Shown here piece by piece: positions 10,164-20,800 of a DNA stretch of 64,000 nt. Each line of letters opens with the position of its first letter. The first letter of the stretch is position 1. The notes under the pieces were generated by a model. That model was not told the DNA's origin. It made no database searches and saw only the letters and a program-made list of their open reading frames with translations. The stretch is taken from positions 21,324,001 through 21,388,000 of the forward strand of contig OX621242.1 in assembly GCA_951640165.1 (NCBI GenBank), read 5' to 3'. The position numbers were made by a program, and so were the translations under genes. The stretch is from Pseudoips prasinana. Lineage: Eukaryota; Arthropoda; Insecta; Lepidoptera; Nolidae.

Positions 10164-11446
10164 GGTCTTTACCTATGAAATTGCCGTTCTGCAGTACTGG
10201 CCATTTCAAATCAAAATAATTTTTGTTTGGCTAAGAATTCTAATTTCAAATTAATTTTATTTTAAAAACATGGATTCTTTTTTCCAAAAGTAGTCATTTC
10301 TTTATTGATTAGTGTTACATTTTCATCGCATTTCAATCTTTTTCGTCATCATGGATACGTTAAAAATTCGAGTAATTATGGAATATGAGTACCGTCGTGG
10401 CAGCAACGCGGCACAAGCGGCACGCAACATCAACGACGTTTACGGAGCTAACACTACAAACCAACGCACCACCTGTTATTGGTTTGCTCGCTTCCGTTCT
10501 GGAAATTTCGACCTGAAAAATGAACCTCGCGGTCGTCCGAAGACTTTGGTCGACAATGACGAATTAAAGGCGGTTGTGGAAGCTGATGATACACAATCTA
10601 CGGCTGAATTAGCAGCAGCTTTCGACGTTAGCGTCAAAACAATATTGGTCCATTTGCGTCAAATTGGCAAGGTAAAAAAGCTTGACAAATGGGTGCCCCA
10701 CGAACTCAATGATCGCCAGCGCGAAGTACGCGTCGAGACGTGCCTTGCACTGCTCAACAGACACACAAATGAAGGAATTTTGAACCGCATTGTTACCTGC
10801 GATGAAAAATGGATTCTGTTTGATAACCGCAAGCGCTCAGCAAGTTGGTTGGATCCTGGTTCAGCACCTAAACAATGCCCTAAACGAAAACTTACCCCTA
10901 GAAAAGTGATGGTCACTGTTTGGTGGTCTAGCGCCGGTGTGATTCATCACAGCTTCTTACCAAACGGGGTGAGCATTACTGCAGACGTGTACTGTGAAGA
11001 ACTGAGCACAATGATGGAGAAGCTGGCGCATCTCCAACCAGCATTGGTCAATCGCTCGTCTCCGCTGCTCCTGCACGACAACGCGCGACCTCATACTGCA
11101 CAGCAGACGGTCTCCAAGTTGCAAGAACTGGGGTTGGAAGCTCTCCGTCATCCGCCCTACTCACCAGACCTTGCGCCTACAGACTACTACTTTTTCCAGA
11201 ATTTGGATAACTTCTTGGCGGGAAAAAAAATTCAATACCCGAGAGGCAGTACAAAATGCCTTTGAAGAATTTGTTGCCTCCCGTCCAGCTGATTTCTTTA
11301 AGAAGGGCATCAATAAACTGCCACTGCGCTTGCAAAGATGCATTGATTGCATGGGTGATTACTTCGATTAATACAAATAAAAAAAATCATGAAAATAATT
11401 CGTTTAAATTTTTTCATACAAAACGGCAATTTCATAGGTAAAGACC
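10164..11446 (+). mobile_element. mariner-family transposon, complete ends
   Basis: Perfect 25-bp terminal inverted repeats begin ggtctttacctatgaaattg (10,164-10,188) and end in the complement (11,422-11,446). Each end is flanked by the TA target duplication (10,162-10,163 and 11,447-11,448). At 1,283 bp with one central transposase frame, it has the usual size of a full mariner. It sits inside the Helitron-like element at 9652-11,830. Confidence 0.93.
10351..11371 (+). pseudogene. mariner transposase, frameshifted near the C terminus
   Basis: Mariner transposases cut and paste DNA by a DD34D catalytic site. The frame from ATG 10351 shows the N-terminal helix-turn-helix region (about residues 1-110), the WVPHEL linker, TCDEKWILFDN with the first catalytic Asp, HDNARPH with the second, and YSPDLAPTDY with the third, 35 residues on. 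All three acids are present. The frame breaks in the A8 run at 11,223-11,230: downstream coding sense (FEEFVASRPADFFKKGINKL) continues in the +2 frame to a stop at 11,371. One extra A explains the shift. Without correction about 45 C-terminal residues are replaced or lost, so the copy is probably inactive, although slippage in the A run cannot be excluded. Confidence 0.88.
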
Positions 11447-11830
11447 TATTATCTTGGTCTGATTTTGGTCGGAATTTCTATTAAATTTTAAAATGTTAAT
11501 AAGTAGTTATAGTGACGTAACTACAATAGTTAGACACATGCTATTGCAACCTGTTTTGTAGGTATTGATATGTTCTTTAATATTGTGGAACATTGTTTTG
11601 TTCTATCATCAATAATTTTCACAGCGCATGCGAGTAAAGATATTTTATAGCGATTTTTTACAGCTTGGGTAACATTATTGTCGTTTTAGTAGGAATCCTT
11701 ATATTATTCTTGCAATTAAAATAGTCTATATTAATCACCGATAATGCTGAAAGAATTTTTAAAGTACTTTTTGAACCAATTCGTTACAAACATACATACA
11801 AATCTCTCCTCTTTATAATATTAGTATAGA

Positions 11831-12827
11831 TATGTGGTACGCTCTCAATAAAAACCATCACGCCAATATCCAACAGCCTACCTTCAATTGGATATCCGAT
11901 TACCGCATAGAATGCACCAAGCGTCTATACGCCTTTCAAGCCACGCACCGTCCAAATCCCTAGGTGCTCGCTGTGCGGAGGTACTGCAGCCATCCTCCCC
12001 GTAAGCACGTATCCCTGGCGCGTTTTAAATGATCCAGACGATGAAATCACGATAAACCTATAACAAGCCAAGGTTATTAGAAACTCTCGTGGCACTATAC
12101 ACAATCCGATAGATAAATCATACTCGCCGCGATTACCATCGCCATTCGTATATATGAAATGTTCCTTCCGATCCTCGAACTGACGAGCGGCCCACGTCGT
12201 TGCGTAGGTATTGAAGGAGAGTAACAGGTACACTAAACGTCTCTAAAAATCGACTCTCTCAGTTAGCAACGTCGGTAACAGACGTGAGCCAAGGTTCGAA
12301 TCCCAAAGATGCCTTCGGGCGCGGGTTACTTAATCTGTAGTTAGGCACTTAGTCCGATTTTTTATGGGCCGGGGAAGCAGTGAAATCCTACTAGGCTAGC
12401 TGCATACGAACTCTACGAACCAGCATAGAGTCGTCTAAGGATTCATTATAATTATGTATATCAGAGGTGACGCGGTCCGTCTTTTTATCGTAAGCTAAAA
12501 ACTAAAAAAAATCTAAAATCCGTGGTCCTGAACGGATGCCTAAGTGAGTGACCACAGTATTTTCCCAGTCAAATATTTTTGTAAGATTGATTGATTGTAT
12601 ATACAGTGTACCTAAGTAGGTGCAATAGACGACAACCATCACGGAATACTAATCTTTTTACAATGTAAAAAGAAATCAAATGGGGGTTCCAGATATCAGT
12701 CATTATTCATGAGACTATAAATTACTAAAATCAACTCAAGTTATTTATATAACTTTAAAGCCTCTTCAAACTACAAATTAAAAACACACAACAATGTTTA
12801 AAACTTTTGTACTTATCTATATCTATA
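11831..12827. other. intergenic DNA with a possible SINE relic
   Basis: A 102-codon open frame at 11,925-12,233 (-) has no motif I recognise. At 12,285-12,310 the phrase gagccaaggttcgaatccca resembles a tRNA B box and may mark an old SINE. Nothing else is recognised. Confidence 0.4.
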
Positions 12828-13125
12828 CATATAAAAAAAAACTTGTGTGTATTTATGTACACGCGTTATAAGTTATACTTCTTAATATACAACTTGAACA
12901 TAGTTATCAATTTTCATACCACCTGGAACTAACTTCATGCTGTTATTTTTACGATGTGCGCGCAGACGCGATGTGCAGATGCGCGCGCATCGTAAAAATT
13001 CACTGTCATACCACCTAGAACTAACTTCATGCTGTTAAATTTTTTGGTGTCGGTGTGCGCGCGCATCGTAAAAATTCACTCTCATCATTTTTCTCCATCG
13101 CGCCAAAAGAAGTATAACTTCAATA
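12828..13125 (+). repeat. moth interspersed repeat X, uninterrupted copy
   Basis: It starts aaaacttgtgtgtatttatg and ends cgccaaaagaagtataactt. A perfect 13-bp inverted repeat agttatacttctt / aagaagtataact lies at 12,871-12,883 and 13,107-13,119. Inside are two monomers of about 75-92 bp (cctagaactaacttcatgct, then gtgtgcgcgcgcatcgtaaa). The same repeat, split by a LINE, is at 51,633-51,734 plus 57,495-57,775. The alternating purine-pyrimidine tract gtgtgcgcgcgcat is notable. Confidence 0.8.
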
Positions 13126-13839
13126 AATCTGTAGAAAATTCGTTTTTGTACATCGAAAAAATTCCAAGGATTACCTATCAACAGAACCCATTTCCAGCAT
13201 TTTTAGAATTATTGTCTGTTTATCTGTGCACGCATCACGTAAAAGTTACGAAATCAATGTAGATAACTTTTATAGGTAGAAATGGTATCTACGCAACTTG
13301 GAGTATTAATTAGTTTTTGTTTCATTCCAATCGGTTAATTCTATCAAGAGATATTAGATTTTAAATTAATCAAGAAGAAAAATAACACGCTTTAGTTGCT
13401 TGAAGAACAGTTGAACTATGTACATACATGTTCGATAGATGTCATTGTGCATATGACTTCGTTTTTCTAAATGAATTAAAGTTCATAGTTGAACTCCATA
13501 TTCGATAGATGTCGTTGGGCATGTGACGTAATTTTTTTAGGAATCGCGGTTTTCAAGTTTTTCCGCGAAATAATGACCCTCGCTCGGTGCAGGGTTCAGA
13601 ACGTTCTGAATTGTTTCGAAATAAGGTCTTGGTAGCCGAGAAGTATGTGGTTTTCCAAACTTGGTTATTAAAAAAATCTGTTTTGTTTGGGTAAATTTAT
13701 TTATGTACAAGGTTGGATTTGTTGTAATATCATTCGATCGAAAGTTTACTCTGTCCATTCGTTTGTGACGCTAACGTACGAGAACGAGACGATTCAAATT
13801 TTATTTTTATTTAGATTTTGAATCATTGTTTAAAATCTT
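13126..13839. other. AT-rich intergenic DNA
   Basis: No gene is supported. Two similar phrases, ttcgatagatgtcattgtgc and ttcgatagatgtcgttgggc (about 13,432 and 13,501), show a small direct duplication about 70 bp apart. The open frame at 13,537-13,758 (-) has no known motif. Confidence 0.4.
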
Positions 13840-14333
13840 AGGTACTCCTTATAAATATTATATATGCGAAAGTAACTCTCTTTCTCTGCCTGTCTGTCCA
13901 TCGCGCTTTCACGCCAAAACTACTGAACCGATTTAAATGAAATTTAGTATACAAATAGTCTAAAGACTGACAAAGGACATAACTACATACTTTTTAATGC
14001 CCAAAAAGGGTTGTAAGGGCTTGAAAGGGGGAATGTAAAGTTGTATTTAAAGCTAACAATGACGATACTTTCGTATCGTCATTTTTAGAGTTAGAAGCTT
14101 GCAACTTATTTTTAAGCTGTTGATTCGTTATAAATAAATATGACATTCAAAATTTGTTAAAGTTTTTGGTGTAAAATAACAATATGGAATAGGGAATGAA
14201 AGTGGGTATGGAAATATGTACAGTTTGTGTGAATGTTTTATAAGTTTGCCACAAGAGACAAAATATTGGACATATTCTGATGTAACACTTACATCATAAC
14301 CAAATGTGCGGACGAAGTTGCGGGCACAGCTAG
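13840..14333 (+). mobile_element. Helitron-like non-autonomous element
   Basis: The left part reads ataaatattatatatgcgaa and ctgcctgtctgtccatcgcg. The right end is ggacgaagttgcgggcacag ending CTAG at 14,330-14,333 before a T. It is a longer member of the family seen at 5841-6129 and 45,870-46,045. It contains a perfect 11-bp stem with a 4-nt loop at 14,058-14,083. Confidence 0.6.
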
Positions 14334-14895
14334 TAGCAAATATAAATAGTTTTAAAACATAATAAACAATGAATACTTTTTATTTAGATATTAAAAACCC
14401 AGTACTACAAAATGAACTAAATCAACATAAATTCTTAAAAATTTACAAAATAGGAAAAAGGCAAAAACATGAACATCTAACGAAAAAGTAAACCTTAATC
14501 ATTTATTTTAAAGCCCTTCGTAAAATTGTTGATAATGGTTTAGAATTATTTTTATTAGCTAAATCTATTAGTCCTCTCTTCTTATTGTTTAATATTTATT
14601 ATCACATAACTATGACTAGTAGTCAATAATAGTTCCACTTACATAGTAAAAGTTATATATACATACGTCTGTATCTTAAGAGGCAGTGCTCGGCCACGAA
14701 GTTTATTTGTGTTTTGTCTGTGTATGCCAGAAGTGATTCTGTATTCTGCCAATGTTGTTTCAATAGCCACTATGTCAGTTTGTTCTTTATTTTATAGGTG
14801 TTTAGATTAATTATATCTATTTCTTTATGTATCTTTTATAAATATGTTTACAGCAATTACTCCTATTTATTCAAGAAAACAAACGTAAATACAAA
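14334..14895. other. AT-rich intergenic DNA
   Basis: Nothing recognised. Confidence 0.4.
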
Positions 14896-16774
14896 TAATA
14901 ATAATAATAATTTTATTTCGGATTACTCCATAAAGTGTTAGTTATAAAAGTCTTATCCTATGTTAGTATCAATGTTTAATCAATAATTTTAATTCAAATT
15001 CAAACAAATAATCTAGTACTTAAACAATCATAAAATTAAAATCTAACATTAAAATTGATTAGGTAATGTCAGGTCATATGTCAAATAATAAATAAGACAA
15101 CAACAGCAAAATAATCAGCTATTCAGCCCAATAGTACGTACCTTTAAGCTGAACAACAAAACACTAGTGCTGCTGCCCAGTTACTATTTGCATCCATTTG
15201 GTTTGGATAGGACAATCTTGACGCGATGCTATCATCCTCAGGATGCCATTGCTGCTATCCCTGACCCGTGCAAAAAGAGAGGCAACTTTTTTTCTCATGA
15301 CGGCATAGAAGCCATCCGTGCGGGCCTCCGCAAACATACTTGATGCACTGCAGTCTCTAGGAAGTTTCAACAGCATCCTGAAGATATTATTATACTGAAC
15401 TCGCAGGACATTGGCAGCCCGGCAGGTATAATCGACCCAAAGAGCACTCGAGTAAAAAGATTGGCAGTATGCCTTGAAAAGTGTGATTTTCACATCACTG
15501 GAGCACCGAGTGAACCTACGCGCCAACATGTTCCCCCTGGCCGCCAATGCCCTACGTTCGCGCTCTAGATCGGCATCGTCCTTCAGATCGACCGTAACAA
15601 TATGCCCTAAGTACCTGAAGCTGGTCTCCACTCTCAAACTTTCACCGTTTAGCTTAATGGGAGGAACATGTACAAGTGAGTAACTTTTGCCTTTAAAAAT
15701 AAGGATCTCACTTTTTGAGGAGTTGTATTTCAATCCATGTTCCACCGCATAAGCCTCACAGACTGCCACCAGTTTACGAACTGACCCCACAGACGGGCCG
15801 AGCAGCACGCCATCATCAGCGTACCATATGTTATTAACACATACACCATCTACAAAAGAACCCGTGTACGTACTGCTGAGCTCACCTATGAGGTCGTTTA
15901 TGTAAAGATTGAACAGCAGAGGAGAGGTCAACCCCCCTGCCTCACACCACACTTCATGCCATATGCATCTGACAATGTGCCGGCCCACCTCACCATATTC
16001 CGCTGACCAGTGTACCACGACTGTAATATTCTTATTACTTCCCCTGGTACACCCGCACTATCCAATTTTGCCCACAATTTGTTATACAGAACAGTATCAA
16101 ACGCTTTTGACATATCGAGAAAGCACGCATATACCGGGGTTTTCCTATGTGTATAGTACTTAACAGCATGCTTAAGACAAACCATAGCACTCTCTGTGGA
16201 AAGCCCAGCTCGAAATCCGAACTGAGCATCGTGCAGGTGAATATGTTGCAAAAGAATATCATTAAGCATGCTATCAAGCACCTTTGCAGTAATCGTGGCT
16301 AGTGAGATAGGCCTATAATTGCTCATCAGATGCGTCGCTGACCCTATTCTTCAAAATGGGAACAACAATTGTCTTTGTGAGATCATTAGGCAAAAACCCA
16401 TGACATAGACACAAATTGAGTATCATACACAATACTCGTGGCAAATGTACCCCTGCATATTCCAGGTGTTCAATGCTTAGGCCGTCATGCCCAGGGGATT
16501 TACCTTTCCTCATACTATTGATGACTTTTTGCACATTTTTAACAGTAAAAGTTATACCTCGCTCCTGAGAGACGGCCAAAGCACGGAACACCTGATCTGC
16601 TTCTGTGCGTAGAGGATTTATTTGAAAATGCTGACTAAAGCAATTGGCAATTCGATAATGATCACTCATTCCGGCCACAGAAGTAGGTATGCTAATTTTA
16701 CAATTCATTTTTCCAGTAAGTTTCCAAAAGTGCTTAAAATCATTGGCAGTGTGACGTGAAGCTAATATATTCAT
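14896..16774 (-). mobile_element. 5'-truncated non-LTR retrotransposon (LINE)
   Basis: A minus-strand element with RT coding debris (15,164-16,774), then a 3' UTR ending in an (AAT)n tail at about 14,896-14,915. The endonuclease half is missing, as expected for 5' truncation during reverse transcription. A second, shorter 3' fragment of the same family with the same tail type is at 38,588-38,990. I think of the CR1/Rex1-like side of the LINE tree, but this is a guess. Confidence 0.75.
15164..16774 (-). pseudogene. LINE reverse transcriptase, broken in three frames
   Basis: The upstream segment (16,313-16,774) holds the pre-RT region with KGKSPGHDGLSIEHLE. The middle segment (15,928-16,326) has the RT fingers and palm: NYRPISLATITAKVLDSML, FGFRAGLSTESA and FLDMSKAFDTV with the first catalytic Asp, ending KCGVRQGG. 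The last segment (15,164 to about 15,945) has LTSPLLFNLYINDLI and the WYADD catalytic box, then the thumb and C-terminal region. Frame changes occur near 16,320 and near 15,940. No endonuclease domain is present. It encodes no working enzyme. Confidence 0.85.
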
Positions 16775-17833
16775 CTACACATCATAAGACACACATGATT
16801 ATGATTTATTCAAGTACTTATATCAAAAAGAATTATAACAAACTACGTATGTACTTGGTTCTTTTTTGTAATATATGTATAGGTGCGTGTAATGTAAACG
16901 TAATATTTAGGTAAGAGGTAATGTAATTTGTAAAAAGTTCACTTTCAATTAATATATAAATACAAATAAAAACAATGAAAAATAATATACCAAAAAAAAT
17001 CAGGCGGCACACACTGCTACAACAATTTTTTTCCTAATATTAACGAAATTCTTTGTTTTAATGAACGTGTAATGTAAACTGTTGTTTATGGTTCGAACGG
17101 AAATAATACTTATTTTAACGTTGGCAGTTTGTGATCTTATGTGACCGCTTTCAACAAATTTATACTAAATTAGTGGTTATTTGTAAATTCTAACCTTTTT
17201 AAGTGCGATTAGGCATAAAATCCCAAGGGGTTAATGTAGTGAAATATGTATTAAATTATTTATTTCTATACAAAGTAAATTTAACATTTAGCGTTTTATG
17301 AGACACTATTAAAATTTTATTTAAATTAGTAGTTATAAGCTAACATAATATTACTTATGAAAGAAGTTAGACCCTGAAAATTCGCCATACAGATAAGACC
17401 TGTCTTAATAAGGATGCAATTTCTGCTAATATTCTGACAATAACGACATGACACTGTCAGTTGTTTTTTAAATATACCACAAAGTTGGTTTATTAGGCAA
17501 ATATCAGGTTCGACCATTACCTTATTTCTTTTTCTTAGCTTATTTATCATCATAAATGTTATGTCTGGATTTAAACCTATACTGGTTCTTTTAGTTAGTT
17601 TAGGTTTTTACTTTAGTTTTTCGGTAGAAAGATATATTTACGAAAGGGTAACACAGCCGGTGCGTGCAAAATAGCGCTTGGCTTGGCTTTGGTATTGAGT
17701 AATGAGCATTCGTATAATAAATAATATATGGTTTGCAATATTTTCGTATTATCTAATACTAGTCTGAACGATATATAGTGATAATTATTCTACGTGTGTT
17801 GTGTATTATAAGAGAGTTACTATAAGTACTAAA
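16775..17833. other. spacer and presumed 5' flank of CCAR1
   Basis: AT-rich, no gene recognised. The last few hundred bases before ATG 17834 must contain the CCAR1 promoter and 5' UTR, since 17834 is the first ATG of the conserved frame (an upstream GTG at 17801 is in frame but is not a likely start). I see no clear TATA box. Confidence 0.4.
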
Positions 17834-20800
17834 ATGCAATCAGGAAGTGGATCGAAAAATCCGCCATGGGCTCGGTCTAACGTGAACACAAACATGACCG
17901 GCATGAATCCGCAAATAATGGACGCAAATTCAATGATGACGCAACAAGGGATGATGCAGTTTCAACAAACACCGGTATTTAACCCTAGCATGATGCAAGC
18001 GCAAGGGGGCATGACTATGCCGATGGGAGGACAAATGTCGATGAACCAAATGTCTCAAGGTCAAATGTATCCGGGCAACGTAGTGGCCTACCCGACACCA
18101 CGTGCGATGAACCCTGGAATGTACCAAAACGCTCAATCTAATCAGTCTTCGACCAACTCCGAACAGCGCGTGTTTACCGGTACAGTAACAAAGACTCACA
18201 ATGATTTTGGCTTCGTCGATCATGATGTATTTTACCAAACATCCGTGTGCGCTAAGGGTATTATACCGAAAATTAACGATAGAGTTCTGGTTGAAGCAAC
18301 TTACAACCCTAATATGCCATTTAAATGGAATGCTACCCGTGTACAAGTTTTACCCAAAACTGGTCCTACTCAGAAATCTAACAACCAAAAGTCAAACAAT
18401 TACAATGCAGTTCCTCCACCAGCTAACAAGAAATCTATGCCCCGCCGTGATGACCGGGAGATAAGCAGACCAATGCGAAGAGATGACAGGGTAAGACTAT
18501 TAATTTAATTATTTATTTATGTAAAATAATATAACTTTCAATTCTCTGAAGATGCTCTTGGCACATTTAGTTATGTATGTGGCCAAATTAGTTAGTGGAC
18601 TTGTAGGTCAGTGGGTATTCTTAGGGGCGGGTTGTTGGAGTTGGAGTATACGCTTAGGGGCACTATGAACCGCGAAGAAAACAAAAAAAACATTTTTTTG
18701 TTTTTTTTTTGGGACTTACTATTTTTTGTTTTTTTTTTTTTTTTTTTAGTTTTCCTAATTTTATTGCAGCATCGGTTTGACCTTAACCCTAGCAATCATT
18801 TAGGTCCTGAGACGCATGGTCCTACGACGCACCGTTTGCGAGTTAGGGGCTTTTGATTTTTTTCTTTTTTTACAAAATACTCTATATTTACAAAAGGGTA
18901 GCTCGGAGGAAAATCTTTTCGGGAAAGAAATTGTTGTTTGTTGTTCTGGTCGTAAACCACGAGATAACGTCAAAAAACCCCGTGAAAATTAAAGAAAAAA
19001 AAATCATCGAAATTTTTTTAAGTGTCGGTCGATCTTCCAGCTTGAGTAGCCTCAGGGGCAAATGACTTAGACAAATTTTCGATGATTTTTTTTCTTTAAT
19101 TTTCACGGGGTTTTTTGACGTTATCTCGTGGTTTACGACCAGAACAACAATTTCTTTCCCGAAAAGATTTTCCTCCGAGCTACCCTTTTGTAAATATAGA
19201 GTATTTTGTAAAAAAATAAAAAAATTTAAAAGCCCCTAACTCGCAAACGGTGCGTCGTAGGACCATGCGTCTCAGGACCTAAACGGTTTCTGTGGACAAG
19301 GTTAGAACGCTGACGCAACAAAAATGGCCGAATTCTATAAAAAAAAAATCTCCGGAAATTTGTCTAAGTCATTTGCCCCTGAGGCTACTCAAGCTGGAAG
19401 ATCGACCGACACTTAGAAAAATTTCGAAGATTTTTTTTTCTTTAATTTTCACGGGGTTTTTTGACGTTATCTCGTGGTTTACGACCAGAACAACAATTTC
19501 TTTCCCGAAAAGATTTTCCTCCGAGCTACCCTTTTGTAAATATAGAGTATTTTGTAAAAAAAGAAAAAATTCAAAAGCCCCTAACTCGCAAACGGTGCGT
19601 CGTAGGACCATGCGTCAAAGGACCTAAACGGTTTCTGTGGACAAGGTTAGAACGCTGACGCAACAAAAATGGCCGAATTCTATAAAAAAAAAATCTCCGG
19701 AAATTTGTCTAAGTCATTTGCCTCTGAGGCTACTCAAGCTGGAAGATCGACCGACACTTAGAAATATTTCGATGATTTTTTTTTTTTTAATTTTCACGGG
19801 GTTTTTTGACGTTATCTCGTGGTTTACGACCAGAACAACAAACAACAATTTCTTTCCCGAAAAGATTTTCCTCCGAGCTACCCTTTTGTAAATATAGAGT
19901 ATTTTGTAAAAAAAGAAAAAAATCAAAAGCCCCTAACTCGCAAACGGTGCGTCGTAGGACCATACGTCTCAGGACCTATATTATTGCTAGGGTCAATGTC
20001 AATCTGATACTGCAAAAAAATTGGGATAAAAAAAAAAAAAAATCTAAAATTCAAATTTTTTTAAGTCCTCGCTCCATAGCGCCCCTAAGGCTACACTCCA
20101 ACCGACTTGTATAACACATTGTCAAGTAAGTAAACATACATTATTATTAATGCTATTATTATTTATACAACATTTTTGTTTATGGATAACCAGACTTTTT
20201 ATAAGTAACATGTGGTAAAAAAAAAATATTATGTTATGGAAGGAACAGGCTCAATAGGGAATTGAGCAACAGGATGGAGATAAATTTATCCCTCTATTGC
20301 TTTTACTACATTGCTATGATCCCTTTTTATTTATTAGATTGCCCTAAATGTTGGTATATATGATAGTTAGACATAGCTTTGTCAACCATGTCTTCATCTC
20401 TTGAAGGATCGAGGCTAATGACTTGGAAACTCCGGCCTATGTATGACCTACATGAAGACATACTCAACTTTTCAAAGTAGAAGAAGTTACCTGCAAGTAT
20501 TTAGGATACACCATAATCACCTGCATCTTTTACAACTATTTTATAGATGTTTTCTTCTCCCCTAATTGGCTAATATTGTCCTCCTATATTGGCTTCAGCA
20601 GGTAAAACCAGTGATAGGTGAGAGAGATTTTTAACCATTGTCTCTTCACCAAAAATAAAATTGTTTGAGATAAAAAGTTACAAAGCCATGTCTAATTACG
20701 GGTGAAGTGGGCAGGGAGGTTCTTTCCCCTTCCTCTAATATTGTTTCTGTAAAACAATTTGGCTGTAAAATCAATGTGGTTTGAAACTCCTTAAATTCTG

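Larger units (their letters stand above)
9652..11830 (-). mobile_element. Helitron-like element, minus strand, interrupted by mariner
   Basis: On the minus strand the 5' end is TC at 11829-11830, followed by tatactaatattataaagag. The 3' end is CTAG at 9652-9655, preceded by cgtgcgaagccgggacgggc. These are Helitron-type ends. Without the nested mariner (10,164-11,446) the element is about 0.9 kb. It still contains a relic of the Helitron helicase at 9727-9954, so it derives from an autonomous Rep/helicase Helitron. Confidence 0.6.

Noticed and set aside
11925..12233. 102-codon open frame, minus strand
   Set aside because: No recognised motif, and composition typical of chance or old repeat DNA.
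13029..13262. Open frame sharing MLLNFLVSVCARIVKIHSHH with one at 57,680
   Set aside because: The shared part is repeat X itself. The two frames diverge as soon as the repeat ends.
18853..20114. Open frames on both strands with shared peptides (for example CLSHLPLRLLKLEDRPTL)
   Set aside because: They mirror each other because the DNA is an inverted/tandem repeat. They have low complexity and no known domain.
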